A stretch of DNA of 62,830 nucleotides from the NCBI GenBank assembly GCA_024683485.1, contig JAIKYD010000031.1, positions 1 through 62,830 of the forward strand, given 5' to 3'. The notes below the pieces were generated by a model. It was not told the origin of the DNA. It ran no database searches and worked only from the letters and a program-made list of their open reading frames with translations. This document shows, piece by piece, positions 8,711 through 18,335 of this stretch (positions within the stretch are counted from its first letter, which is position 1; every line of letters starts with the position of its first letter). Both the position numbers and the translations under genes were made by a program. This DNA comes from Saccharofermentans sp. GTDB taxonomy: Bacteria; Bacillota; Clostridia; Saccharofermentanales; Saccharofermentanaceae.

Positions 8711-11245
8711 ATGTTTGTAAGAAGACCCGAGTATTTTGCTGCAGCGGTTCTTGGCGGAGTCCTTGCAATCGCCTCGGCAGCTTTTACGGTAATAAACCTT
8801 GATACAGGGATCAGCTGTCCTGACAGAAAGACGATGAAAGAAGCAGATGATATCGTTGCCCGGGCTGGAATGCTGACATCAAGTTCAGAAGCTGAGATAA
8901 GGATCGCAAAATCACGTGTTGAGGATGGACTGGTATCATGCGGAGATTATGTTATATCGGTAATGACTTCGCCCGAGTATTTACTGACTGGAGTTTCAGA
9001 TGAGAAGTTTGCTTCTGATCTTTGTAATGTAATATATGGTGAAACACGCAGTGATGAGGTCGGTCTTATAATTGATGATCTGAAAGATAATTCGAGGACT
9101 GTTGCAATAGACAGAGCGATGGCTTCAGAGAACAAAGATCTAAAAGCTTCCGGTACTCCATCCGGCAAGGGTTCGGTCATCTCTGATGTCAGTCTCGTTT
9201 CGGCCATTGATTCGTCTGAACAGTATACAGTTGGGATTAGAGAAGCAAAGGGATCTTATACCGCTACAGGAGATGATGTCAGGACTGATTTCTTCGTTGA
9301 CGGTTCACTTTATTATGGTTATCTAAGATTTGATGACGGTAATAACGGCAAGGGTTCTGACCGCCGTGAATTTGTGTTGTCTTGGGATACTGCCGATTGT
9401 GTTCCGGGAAAACATGAAGTATATGCTCTCCTTAGAAGTTCAGACGGGCGTGGAACGGTTATTTCCGGGGGAGAGATAACGATTCCGAAGAAAGTGTCTA
9501 TTTATCCGGATTCTGTAGCTGAAGGTCTGATCCCTAGCGGGAATCAGACTGCCTGGTACATGATCGACTGCGGTGATGATGACTGCTATATTGATTTTGC
9601 CGGATTATCGGATGATATAAGGGTATCGCTTTATGACCTTAAGGGCGATCTGATAGGTGCCAACGAGAACCCGGGTATACCATATGCGATGCTGAGGGGA
9701 AGGAAGCAGGATACTGATGCAGTCTCGCGCGAGACCGGCATTTCAGGTGTATCCAACTGTTTCTATGTTTGTGTCAGCAGGACCGGCACTGGAAGTGATA
9801 TAGGCAAGGATATAGATTTTACTATGATCCAGTCTAAAGAATGTGCTTATTTTGACGGATGCTATATGGCGGTTACCGGAGATGACGGAAAAGGCAAAGT
9901 AAAGCTTACTGACATGAGCAATACAACTTATGAGGTTGAAAGGAAGAAAGCAGGGATCCTTCCGGTCAATGGTGCTCTCTCAGAATGTTATATTAATGAT
10001 TCCGCTCCTGATCAGTTCCTGGATATTTATCCTGAATTTGATTACCGTACACGTGATTATGCATATTACATGAACAGGACGGGCAGTATTGCTGTCAGAT
10101 GCAGTGCGCTTGAAGGTTATTCTGCAAGCGTTACTATTAAGGCTGATTCAAACGGTGATATATTCACTTTGGACCAGGGACAGCTTTATGAGATCCCTCA
10201 GGGTGAAACAGTCATTACCTGTACTGTCACAGGTTTTGACGGAACTTCAGAAGACTATTCTTTCTTTTTGTTGAATGGTGATGATGAAGGTGATTTCAGT
10301 GAGACTACGCTTTCCAAATTCCCTGCAAGTTATTACAGCGGACTTTGGCTTTTGCACAGTCTTAAGCCGGACTATTTTTTCACACCCTACTATACTAATC
10401 TTGCATTTGATACTGCACTTGCAGCAGAGGACAGCAAGGGAAGAAATCTAATCCAGAATTCCTCTTATCCGTCTTATGTTAAGCCTAACAGCCAGGTTTA
10501 CGATAAGCCTGACTGGATGGCAGCTAAGACTGAAGTTGTCAGTTATTATATGGATCCGAGAAATTTTTTTACTCCGGAAAGGATCTTTGCATTTGAGATG
10601 CTCGGATTTGATCCGAAGGTACACACAACTGACGGGGTCAGAGAGATAATCAGAGGATCATTTATGGATGGCTCCGCTGACTATGATTATGCTGAACTCA
10701 TTTATGCAGCCGGCGAGAAAGCCGGTGTGTCACCGTATTTTCTTGCAAGCAGGATTATTCAGGAAATGGGGTATAACGGAGAGTCGGCTTTGTGCAGAGG
10801 TGACCTTTCCGATTTTGAAGGTTATTACAACTACTACAATATAGGAGCTTATGCAACAACTGAACCCGGTGGTGCTGTTGTAAACGGTGCGAAATACGCC
10901 CAGTGGGGAAGAGAGTGGGAAGCTCAGGAGATAACGGATACAGAGGCTTCATACCTTCTTCCGTGGACATCTGTTGAACGGGCTATAGCAGGTGGTGCTA
11001 TTTGGATCGCAACAGGATATATAGATAAAGGCCAGAATACACTGTATTTCCAGAAGTTCGATGTTCTTGATGATGGCACTGACAAGTATAATCATCAGTA
11101 TGCCCAGAATATTATGATGGCTTATTCTGAAGGTATGAGGTATTACAGAAGTTATGATTCAATAGGCATGACAGATGCCGGATTTGAATTCATAATACCT
11201 GTATACAACAATATGCCTGATTCATATGGGAGCCTCCCTGAATGA
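8711..11245 (+). CDS. Membrane-anchored N-acetylglucosaminidase-like wall hydrolase
   Basis: This 844-residue exported protein starts with one hydrophobic segment (about residues 8-30) that probably anchors it. A long central region is beta-rich. A cadherin-like Ig-type module (about 455-530, ending in YSFFLLNG) leads into a C-terminal glucosaminidase domain (about 545-815). That domain carries the clostridial signatures YYMDPRNFF, ASRIIQEMG with Glu685 as likely catalytic acid, and NYYNIGAY. The family cuts GlcNAc-MurNAc bonds in peptidoglycan. GGGAGG lies 12 bases before the ATG. The stop overlaps the next start by four bases, so both are likely made together. The N-terminal 450 residues match no family I recognise. 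Confidence 0.8.
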   Translation: MFVRRPEYFAAAVLGGVLAIASAAFTVINLDTGISCPDRKTMKEADDIVARAGMLTSSSEAEIRIAKSRVEDGLVSCGDYVISVMTSPEYLLTGVSDEKFASDLCNVIYGETRSDEVGLIIDDLKDNSRTVAIDRAMASENKDLKASGTPSGKGSVISDVSLVSAIDSSEQYTVGIREAKGSYTATGDDVRTDFFVDGSLYYGYLRFDDGNNGKGSDRREFVLSWDTADCVPGKHEVYALLRSSDGRGTVISGGEITIPKKVSIYPDSVAEGLIPSGNQTAWYMIDCGDDDCYIDFAGLSDDIRVSLYDLKGDLIGANENPGIPYAMLRGRKQDTDAVSRETGISGVSNCFYVCVSRTGTGSDIGKDIDFTMIQSKECAYFDGCYMAVTGDDGKGKVKLTDMSNTTYEVERKKAGILPVNGALSECYINDSAPDQFLDIYPEFDYRTRDYAYYMNRTGSIAVRCSALEGYSASVTIKADSNGDIFTLDQGQLYEIPQGETVITCTVTGFDGTSEDYSFFLLNGDDEGDFSETTLSKFPASYYSGLWLLHSLKPDYFFTPYYTNLAFDTALAAEDSKGRNLIQNSSYPSYVKPNSQVYDKPDWMAAKTEVVSYYMDPRNFFTPERIFAFEMLGFDPKVHTTDGVREIIRGSFMDGSADYDYAELIYAAGEKAGVSPYFLASRIIQEMGYNGESALCRGDLSDFEGYYNYYNIGAYATTEPGGAVVNGAKYAQWGREWEAQEITDTEASYLLPWTSVERAIAGGAIWIATGYIDKGQNTLYFQKFDVLDDGTDKYNHQYAQNIMMAYSEGMRYYRSYDSIGMTDAGFEFIIPVYNNMPDSYGSLPE

Positions 11246-12720
11246 GAAGTGTTTTTGACAGGATAATTAAAAAAATGTTTGCAAAAGTGATTGCAGTTAT
11301 GCTTGTGGTCATTTTTGTTGCTTCTGCCTGTCTTATGTGCCTGACATTAAGAGCAAATGCTGATTCTGATGTCGTTATATCGGCGACCACCAGACAGACA
11401 AATGTCGGTCCCGGTGATATCCTGATCGTAGATGTCGTAGCGAACAGACTGCCTGGAGTCACGGAATTTGGTCCTGTCGTATTCAATTTTGATTCGGATA
11501 AAGCTGAATATGTAGCTTTCGAACAGGGCGAAGAACTCTCGAATTATGTGTTCAATGAGACTCAGAACGATGGTGTTTTGTCGATCATCGGCATGGATCA
11601 GATGATGAATATCAGCACTGATATTAATGGCGAAGACGTTGTTTCAGCATCTTTCTATTCAGAGTTTCAGGTTGTCTTGTTTACGATTACTTTGAGGCTT
11701 TTACCAGACAGTAACGGCGAGATCAACTGCTGGATAAGTGATACCGGTGAATTCATTGCAGTGGATGAAAGCATTTCGACGGATATAGGCAGCGGAATAA
11801 CACTTCCTGTCAGCAGAAGCGGTCTGTCAAGTGATGCGACTTTGGCTTCGTTGAAGATAAGAGGCGCCACGATTACGCCGGAATTTAACCCCAATATTAC
11901 AGAGTACAGCTGTTCCGTTGAACGTTCAGTAACAGAGGTTCAGGTCAGCGTGTTGGCGAGTAATCTATGGGCGGCGATCATTATCGATGGCAACCAGCAT
12001 CTCAATATGGGTGACAATATTGTCAATATAAATGTAACAGCACAGGACGGTATCAGCCGTATGCGGTATACGATCCATGTCCTGCGTAAAGAGAGTAATG
12101 TTCCTGAGGACGCTTCGCTTGTTGATATGGACGGAAATACTTACACATTTGTGGATGCTCCAGAAGATGCGCAAGTCCCTGCAGGATTTGTACAAACGAC
12201 CAGAGTTATAAACGGATACAGCGTGCCGGTTTATGTCAGGGATGGAGTAACAAGTATACTTTTATATATGTTTGACGGAACACAGTCACCGGGATTTTAT
12301 CTTTATAACAGCACAGCGAAAACCGTTATGAGATATGAGCCTGAGAATACAATAATAGAGACTTCTTCTATTCTTAAAGTGACAGAGGTTCCTTCAGATA
12401 TTGTAATCCCTGATGAGTTCAAACCGGATGAGTTTGACACAGGTTCTATGGTGTTATCAGGTTATTCCAATAATGATGGCGATTTTATCGTTTATCTTTC
12501 TGATGAGAACGGCAGCAAGGATTTCTATTTTTATGATAAGCTCAGCGGTTCGATCAGTCTGTACAGATTTGCGGACAAAAAGGCGGAGATATTGTACTCA
12601 TATCTGTTTGATGTTTTTCTTGTAATTGCTATTATTGAGGCGGTCATTATAACGATTACCGTTTATATCGTAAGAAGAATGGTCTCAGAGAGAACAAATC
12701 CGAGACCAAAGAGGGTATAA
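11242..12720 (+). CDS. Membrane protein with cohesin-like and cadherin-like modules
   Basis: This 492-residue protein begins with a signal peptide (hydrophobic core about 12-33, likely cut after RANA). Next comes a cohesin-like beta domain (about 40-185), with VGPGDILIVDVVANRL and the VVFNFDSDKAEYV pattern. A cadherin-like Ig module (about 190-285) runs from ATLASLKIRGATITPEFNP to RYTIHVLRKE. After a further region of about 160 residues, a C-terminal transmembrane helix (about 455-478) ends in a basic cytoplasmic tail. It overlaps the wall hydrolase gene by ATGA. Cohesin-type folds bind dockerins in cellulosomes but also occur as generic surface modules, so no partner can be named. Confidence 0.7.
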   Translation: MRSVFDRIIKKMFAKVIAVMLVVIFVASACLMCLTLRANADSDVVISATTRQTNVGPGDILIVDVVANRLPGVTEFGPVVFNFDSDKAEYVAFEQGEELSNYVFNETQNDGVLSIIGMDQMMNISTDINGEDVVSASFYSEFQVVLFTITLRLLPDSNGEINCWISDTGEFIAVDESISTDIGSGITLPVSRSGLSSDATLASLKIRGATITPEFNPNITEYSCSVERSVTEVQVSVLASNLWAAIIIDGNQHLNMGDNIVNINVTAQDGISRMRYTIHVLRKESNVPEDASLVDMDGNTYTFVDAPEDAQVPAGFVQTTRVINGYSVPVYVRDGVTSILLYMFDGTQSPGFYLYNSTAKTVMRYEPENTIIETSSILKVTEVPSDIVIPDEFKPDEFDTGSMVLSGYSNNDGDFIVYLSDENGSKDFYFYDKLSGSISLYRFADKKAEILYSYLFDVFLVIAIIEAVIITITVYIVRRMVSERTNPRPKRV

Positions 12721-12732
12721 AGGAAGAGAAGC

Positions 12733-13317
12733 ATGGATATAAAGACAATCATATTCGGAGATAAAAGCCTTACCGAGAAACAGGAGAAGAAGCGCAAGCT
12801 TTTTATGTATCTTGTCAGTGGAGGTCTTACCACGGCAGCTAACTGGATAGTCTATATCCTTTTTGATCTTCTGGTAAGAGCGGATATGATGGTATCGGTT
12901 CTTAATTTTGAGTTTTCTCTCAAGATTGCCGTAAAGCAGATCGTGGGCTGGATAGTTGCTGTTATAGTTGCTTATTTCCTTAACAGGATCACGGTGTTCA
13001 GATCCAAGGGAAACATCGTAAGAGAGCTTATTACTTTTGCCGGCGCAAGAGTCCTTTCTTTTCTCGTTCTGGAATTGGGCGTGATGTATCTGATGATATG
13101 GATTTGCGAGGCAATTACGGGTGTTTCTGCCTCAACACCGATGACTTATATAGGTTCGTTTGCATTTACTTATGATTATCTTGTTAAACTTATTAACTGC
13201 ATATTTGTTATCATAGCCAACTATGTCTTGAGTAAACTTATGGTCTTCAAGAAGAAGGATATGGTGGATTATAAAGCGGAAGAAGATAAGGAAGACGGTT
13301 CTTCCGGGGAAGCGTAA
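12733..13317 (+). CDS. GtrA-like four-helix membrane protein
   Basis: This 194-residue protein has four predicted membrane helices and the GtrA family pattern: FMYLVSGGLTTAANWIVYILFDLL near the N-terminus and VAYFLNRITVF after helix 2. GtrA proteins are thought to help move polyprenyl-linked sugars across the membrane. The C-terminus is charged (Asp/Glu/Lys). It begins 12 bases after the cohesin-like gene, with GGAAGAG upstream, and folC starts five bases after its stop. Its substrate is unknown. Confidence 0.82.
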   Translation: MDIKTIIFGDKSLTEKQEKKRKLFMYLVSGGLTTAANWIVYILFDLLVRADMMVSVLNFEFSLKIAVKQIVGWIVAVIVAYFLNRITVFRSKGNIVRELITFAGARVLSFLVLELGVMYLMIWICEAITGVSASTPMTYIGSFAFTYDYLVKLINCIFVIIANYVLSKLMVFKKKDMVDYKAEEDKEDGSSGEA

Positions 13318-13322
13318 AGCTG

Positions 13323-14714
13323 ATGTCTGATCACGGTATGCCTGAGCTCCTTAAGGGAGCATTGCAGTTTGGAATCAAACCCGGACTTGAGAGAATAAGC
13401 GAGCTTATGAGACTCCTTGGGAATCCGCAGGACAGTTTCAGATCTGTTCATATTGCGGGAACCAACGGAAAAGGTTCCGTGGCAACATTTATATCTTCAA
13501 TAATGGCTGCCGGAGGCAGTAAAGTCGGAGTATTTACATCTCCATATCTTGAGAGGTTTTCTGAACGTATCAGGATCATTGACGGAAAAAAGGGACTTGA
13601 AGAATACGTCAGGGACGACAGTTACGGAGAGATCAATGATGTTGATCTTTCAAGATACTCTGTCATGGTAAAGCAGGCTAAGGATAAGATGCTGTCCGGC
13701 GGGACCTTTGATGAACCTACAGAATTTGAACTGATCACAGCTATTTGTTTTCTTTATTTTGCAGACCGGAAGGTCGATATTGCAGTGCTTGAGACCGGAC
13801 TTGGCGGAAGGCTTGATTCAACAAACATTATTAAGGATCCACTGGTTACGGTCATCACGGCGATAGGCCTTGATCACTGCGGAGTATTGGGAAATACGGT
13901 CTCTGAGATAACAGGTGAAAAGGCCGGGATATTCAAAAAAGGAGCTCCCTGTGTTTGTTTTGATCCGGAACTCATGATCCTGCCCGAAGATATGAAGAAT
14001 GATGTAAGGAATACTCTTGTTTCCAAGGCGCGCGAAAAGAATGCTGATATTACTTTTGCAGGGAATTCCGAAGCATATGGCAGCGCAAGATTTACTGAAG
14101 ACGGACAGATGGAATTCAAATATGGTGATGTTATATATGTCACTGCACTTAACGGCAGGCATCAGATCGGGAATGCGGTTACAGCAATAGAAGCCTGCAG
14201 GAAATGCGGGGTGCCGGAAACTGCAATAAAGGAAGGAATAGCTTTCGCTAGATGGAAGAGCAGAGCTGAGATACTCAGTATTGATCCCACGGTCATTATT
14301 GACGGAGGTCATAATCCGCAGGGTGCTGCAAGTCTCGGTGAGACAATGAATGAGATGCTCGGGGGATCGCTTAAAGGCAAACCTGTAAGACTTCTCATGG
14401 GCGTTATGGCTGACAAGGATGTTCAGGGTATACTTGAGGCTTATAAAGCCTGTGGTCTGAATATAAGAAGTGCAGTAACAGTGATGCCGGACAACCCCAG
14501 AAGCGAGCCTGCCGATGTTCTCGCACAGAAAATTAATTATGTGTATAATATCAGCGGCGATTTGACGGCCTGCCAGAATGCTGAAGAAGGCACAAAGCTG
14601 GCATACGGGAAATCGGTCAAAGACGGTATGATACTTCTTGCGACCGGATCGCTTTATCTTACGGGTCAGATAAGAGCAACTCTGAAAGGATTGATCAGAT
14701 GCACGACTATTTAA
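13323..14714 (+). CDS. folC: Folylpolyglutamate synthase / dihydrofolate synthase
   Basis: This 463-residue Mur-ligase-type enzyme adds glutamate to folates, and in many Bacillota also makes dihydrofolate from dihydropteroate. It shows the P-loop HIAGTNGKGSVATF (about 40-53), TSPYLERFSERIRI, ETGLGGRLDSTN, GLDHCGVLG and the C-terminal domain marker IIDGGHNPQGA. Length is slightly above the usual 420-440. The next gene overlaps its last 16 bases. It sits between envelope genes and thrC, with no obvious pathway link to either. Confidence 0.93.
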   Translation: MSDHGMPELLKGALQFGIKPGLERISELMRLLGNPQDSFRSVHIAGTNGKGSVATFISSIMAAGGSKVGVFTSPYLERFSERIRIIDGKKGLEEYVRDDSYGEINDVDLSRYSVMVKQAKDKMLSGGTFDEPTEFELITAICFLYFADRKVDIAVLETGLGGRLDSTNIIKDPLVTVITAIGLDHCGVLGNTVSEITGEKAGIFKKGAPCVCFDPELMILPEDMKNDVRNTLVSKAREKNADITFAGNSEAYGSARFTEDGQMEFKYGDVIYVTALNGRHQIGNAVTAIEACRKCGVPETAIKEGIAFARWKSRAEILSIDPTVIIDGGHNPQGAASLGETMNEMLGGSLKGKPVRLLMGVMADKDVQGILEAYKACGLNIRSAVTVMPDNPRSEPADVLAQKINYVYNISGDLTACQNAEEGTKLAYGKSVKDGMILLATGSLYLTGQIRATLKGLIRCTTI

Positions 14715-15688
14715 GCTTATGTATGATGATACAGCCTATAAATGAGTCGAGTCTCATTCTTTTCGATGTAAGCAACGAAGAGAAATCCCGTATAGTCCGC
14801 CAATATAACAGGGCATTGCAGAACAGCCAGGGCGATGGAACCGATGTTGCCCAGATATTCTTAAAACCGTTGATCTCACAGTATCAGAAATGGGGAGATC
14901 CGGCTTTGATCTTCGGACTCTGCCTTGCAAGGGAAGGTCAGTTCAAAAGAGCTGAAGGAAGTCTTGCTTTTGCTATCCAGGGCGTTCTTGGAACTGAACA
15001 GTATCTTACTATTGCCCAGGAAGCGTTAAGAATGGTACGTGAGGATATCAAGAATCCTCCGGCAGATCTTCCGCCTGCTGATATTGCCGGCAAACTCAAG
15101 AATGCACAGATGGCCTCAGGTTCATCTCCTGCTGCTAGGGCCAATTTCCAGGCACCGATCCTTACCAAGGCTCAAAAGAGTTCGGAAGCTCCGCAGATGG
15201 CTTCGAGCAAGGAGCGGAGAGATATAATGATGCGTTCGGGAGGTGTTGCAGACGAACTGCCGGATGATTCAATAGATATTGAGGATATCAAATCTCCGAG
15301 AGAGCGGATGAAATCTTTAGTCATAGTTGGCATAGTAATTTTGTCACTCTTGTTAGTGACGTTGCTTATCATATTTGGTATTATTCCTCTGGTAAAACAG
15401 ATTGAGGACGGTGCAGCTGCCCGGGATAAGATTGAATATCTGCACGGAGAGTTCTATAAGAACAGATATGATCCTGAGGTGTCGGCAATAATGAGTGCCT
15501 ACGAATCAAGTTACGGAACGGTCTGGACACGGAATTCTCAGGATCAGGAAATCACTGTGGCTGAGACGACAACAGAAGAAACGGCTACGACTCCTGAAGA
15601 GACACAGCTTACGGCATCGCTTGCCGAGACTACGACTCAGGCAGAAGAGACAACAGAACCTGAGGAGACTCAAGGAGAGGATGAATGA
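14699..15688 (+). CDS. Single-pass membrane protein with helical cytoplasmic part and Thr/Glu-rich tail
   Basis: This 329-residue protein is not assigned to a family. The N-terminal 115 residues look like TPR-type helices (YQKWGDPALIFGLCLAREGQFKRAEGSLAFAIQ, quoted as two adjacent helices). A low-complexity linker follows, then one transmembrane helix at about 207-232, a short helical segment, and a C-terminal tail of about 55 residues dominated by Thr and Glu. The start at 14699 lies inside the folC 3' end with AAAGGA eight bases before it; ATGs at 14723 and 14726 are alternatives. The stop overlaps thrC by ATGA. The architecture suggests a sensor or scaffold with an exposed tail, which is inference. 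Confidence 0.7.
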   Translation: MHDYLSLCMMIQPINESSLILFDVSNEEKSRIVRQYNRALQNSQGDGTDVAQIFLKPLISQYQKWGDPALIFGLCLAREGQFKRAEGSLAFAIQGVLGTEQYLTIAQEALRMVREDIKNPPADLPPADIAGKLKNAQMASGSSPAARANFQAPILTKAQKSSEAPQMASSKERRDIMMRSGGVADELPDDSIDIEDIKSPRERMKSLVIVGIVILSLLLVTLLIIFGIIPLVKQIEDGAAARDKIEYLHGEFYKNRYDPEVSAIMSAYESSYGTVWTRNSQDQEITVAETTTEETATTPEETQLTASLAETTTQAEETTEPEETQGEDE

Positions 15689-17190
15689 AATATATAAGCA
15701 CAAGAGGGTATGAAGGAAATTTTTCTTCAAGCGAAGCGATCATAAGAGGTATCGCTCCTGATGGCGGACTCTTTGTTCCCGAGTCGATCCCACAGCTCAC
15801 AAAAGAAGATCTGGAAGCTATGCAGACAATGCAGTTTTATCAGCTTTCCGCTTTTGTTCTGTCAAAATTCCTTACAGATTTTACTGAAGCAGAGCTCCTT
15901 GAATATACAAAGCAGGCTTATTCTGAGGATAAGTGGGGTGAGAATCCTGTTCCTTTGGTTCAGCTAAATGAATATAACGACAGGGAATATATCCTTGAAC
16001 TCTGGCACGGGCCAACATGTGCATTTAAGGATGTAGCACTTCAACTTCTGCCTCACCTTATGACAGCTTCTGCTAAGAAGACAGGAACTGCTAAAAAGAT
16101 ATGTATACTTACTGCCACATCCGGAGATACCGGCAAGGCGGCACTTGAGGGATTTAAAGATCTTCCCGGAACGGAGATAATAGTTTTCTATCCGACAGGC
16201 GGTGTATCTGAAGCGCAGAAACTGCAAATGGTTACGACCGGCGGAGACAATACCCATGTTATTGCCGTTAACGGATGCTTTGATGATGCCCAGACAGGTG
16301 TTAAGAATATCTTCGGCAACAAGACGCTGGCAGAGACACTTGACAATAACGGCATCATGCTTTCGTCTGCCAATTCGATCAACTGGGGACGTCTTGCGCC
16401 TCAGATTGCTTATTATGTTTATTCTTATGTTGAACTGATAAGAAAAGGAAAGATGGATCTGACCGAGTCATTCAACATTGTTGTGCCGACGGGCAATTTC
16501 GGAAATATCCTTGCCGCCTGGTTTGCCAAGCAGATGGGCATTCCGGTCCATAAACTTATCTGTGCATCCAACCGCAATAAGGTGCTTTGTGATTTCTTCT
16601 CAAGCGGTATCTATGACCGTAACAGGGAGTTTTACAAGACAACCTCACCTTCTATGGATATCCTGATCTCATCCAATCTCGAGAGACTTTTGTTTGAGAT
16701 TGCGGATAAGGATCCGGTAAAGGTGAAGGAATGGATGAGACAGCTCAATGAAGACGGAAAGTACAGCGTTGACAAGGATACGCTGAAAGCTCTTCAGAGA
16801 CTGTTTGTCGGCGGATTTGCCGATGAGACCGGAGTCTCAAAGACGATCCTTGAAGTATATGACAGGACGGATAATGTTATCGATCCGCACACTGCTGTTG
16901 GATTTAATATCTACGGAAGATATCACCAGAGATCGGGAGATGAGAGCAAAACGGTATTTGCTTCCACCGCTTCTCCGTTTAAGTTTGCCCCCGCTGTTAT
17001 GGATGCATTGAGGGGCGCAGGTTATTCCAATGATAAGTCAATACCGGATATCATTTCAGAACTTGCAGAGGAAAGCGGACTTGTCATTCCGCAGTCAATA
17101 TCTGAACTGCCGTCGCTTGAAGTAAGGCATAAGGATGTTATCGAGAAAGAGCAGATGGAGAGCAAAGTCCGCGAGATCCTTCTCGATTGA
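15685..17190 (+). CDS. thrC: Threonine synthase
   Basis: This 501-residue PLP enzyme converts O-phosphohomoserine to threonine. It belongs to the long class typical of E. coli ThrC, with the N-terminal MKYISTRGYEGNFSSSEAI-type opening, HGPTCAFKDVALQ with PLP lysine Lys115, TATSGDTGKAAL, PTGGVSEAQKLQM, SSANSINWGRLAPQ and VPTGNFGN. It is translationally coupled to the preceding membrane-protein gene by a four-base overlap. A strong hairpin terminator follows ten bases after the stop. Confidence 0.96.
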   Translation: MKYISTRGYEGNFSSSEAIIRGIAPDGGLFVPESIPQLTKEDLEAMQTMQFYQLSAFVLSKFLTDFTEAELLEYTKQAYSEDKWGENPVPLVQLNEYNDREYILELWHGPTCAFKDVALQLLPHLMTASAKKTGTAKKICILTATSGDTGKAALEGFKDLPGTEIIVFYPTGGVSEAQKLQMVTTGGDNTHVIAVNGCFDDAQTGVKNIFGNKTLAETLDNNGIMLSSANSINWGRLAPQIAYYVYSYVELIRKGKMDLTESFNIVVPTGNFGNILAAWFAKQMGIPVHKLICASNRNKVLCDFFSSGIYDRNREFYKTTSPSMDILISSNLERLLFEIADKDPVKVKEWMRQLNEDGKYSVDKDTLKALQRLFVGGFADETGVSKTILEVYDRTDNVIDPHTAVGFNIYGRYHQRSGDESKTVFASTASPFKFAPAVMDALRGAGYSNDKSIPDIISELAEESGLVIPQSISELPSLEVRHKDVIEKEQMESKVREILLD

Positions 17191-17200
17191 TAAGCAATCT

Positions 17201-17233
17201 AAGGCTTTTTCTTTTACGGAAAAAGCCTTTTTT
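17201..17233 (+). terminator. Strong intrinsic terminator between thrC and carA
   Basis: AAGGCTTTTTC (17201-17211) pairs perfectly with GAAAAAGCCTT (17219-17229) over a 7-base loop, followed by a run of six T (17228-17233). The carA ribosome-binding site begins about seven bases later. That leaves no room for a promoter between the terminator and carA, so it may act as an attenuator or a partial terminator. Confidence 0.85.
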
Positions 17234-17251
17234 ATAAAAGGGGGAAACATT

Positions 17252-18334
17252 ATGAAACGTTATCTTGTTTTGGAGAACGGCAACATTTACGAAGGTGAGG
17301 CAATGGGTGCCGGTGGAAGTGTTATATCGGAGATCGTATTTACGACTGCGATGACAGCATATCTGGAGACACTGACTGATCCGAGTTACAAAGGTCAGGC
17401 AGTTGTTCAGACTTTCCCCCTGATAGGTAACTACGGAATCATCACACCGGATATGGAGAGCGGCAAGGTAAACGTATCGGGTTATATCGTAAGAGAAGTA
17501 TGTGAGCTCCCTTCCAATTTCAGGTGCGAAAAGGATATGGATACTTTCCTTAAGGAGCAGGGTATTCCCGGAATCAAGGGGATCGATACGAGAGCTCTGA
17601 CAAAGAGTTTGAGAGAATCAGGTACGATGAACGGTGCAATATGTGACCGTCCTGATGAGTTCTCGTTAGATGAGATCAAGGCATACAGGATCAAGGATCC
17701 GGTTGAGGAAGTAACGACAAAAGAGGAACAGGTGGTTCCCGCAAAGGACGAAGTAAAGTTCAGGGTTGCCATGTTCGACTTCGGTATCAAGTCAAACATC
17801 GCAAGAGAACTTGCCAAGAGAGGCTGCGAAGTTCATCTTCTTCCAGCAGATACATCTTCAGCCAAGGTTAAGGAGATCGATCCTGACGGCATCTTCCTGT
17901 CTAACGGTCCGGGAGATCCTGAGGATAATATAAAGGCAATTGAGACGATGAAGGAGATCAAGGACTGGGGCATACCCGTCATGGGTATCTGCTTAGGTCA
18001 CCAGATCCTTGCGCTTGCTCACGGATTTAAGACTTCCAAGCTTAAGTATGGCCACAGAGGTGCAAATCACCCTGTTAAGAATCTGGAGACCGGAAGAGTT
18101 TATATCACATCACAAAACCACGGTTATCAGGTTCTGAGTGATTCGATCGATACAAAGGTCGCGAAAGAATACTTCGTTAACGTAAACGACGGAACAAATG
18201 AAGGAATCAAGTATCTTGATAAGCCCGCATACTCCGTACAGTTCCATCCGGAAGCCTGCGGAGGCCCGAAGGATACGGAATTTCTTTTCGATATGTTTAT
18301 TCAGATGATGTCAGAGAAGAAGGGGGACAACTAA
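17252..18334 (+). CDS. carA: Carbamoyl-phosphate synthase small (glutaminase) subunit
   Basis: This 360-residue protein supplies ammonia from glutamine to CarB for carbamoyl phosphate, the precursor of arginine and pyrimidines. The N-terminal domain starts MKRYLVLENGNIYEGEA. The class I glutaminase has the nucleophile elbow MGICLGHQILALA, and later NHGYQV and the catalytic HPEA (FHPEACGG). The start is ATG 17252, nine bases after GGGGG. An in-frame extension back to 17135 runs through the terminator and is rejected. It ends one base before the carB-dapF start. Confidence 0.95.
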   Translation: MKRYLVLENGNIYEGEAMGAGGSVISEIVFTTAMTAYLETLTDPSYKGQAVVQTFPLIGNYGIITPDMESGKVNVSGYIVREVCELPSNFRCEKDMDTFLKEQGIPGIKGIDTRALTKSLRESGTMNGAICDRPDEFSLDEIKAYRIKDPVEEVTTKEEQVVPAKDEVKFRVAMFDFGIKSNIARELAKRGCEVHLLPADTSSAKVKEIDPDGIFLSNGPGDPEDNIKAIETMKEIKDWGIPVMGICLGHQILALAHGFKTSKLKYGHRGANHPVKNLETGRVYITSQNHGYQVLSDSIDTKVAKEYFVNVNDGTNEGIKYLDKPAYSVQFHPEACGGPKDTEFLFDMFIQMMSEKKGDN

Positions 18335-18335
18335 T

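Noticed and set aside
17135..17251. In-frame upstream extension of carA that could be read as an Arg-rich leader peptide (RKSRWRAKSAR).
   Set aside because: It overlaps the thrC 3' end in another frame, runs through the terminator hairpin and has no binding site. The Arg-rich stretch is what a shifted Glu/Lys-rich helix of ThrC gives.
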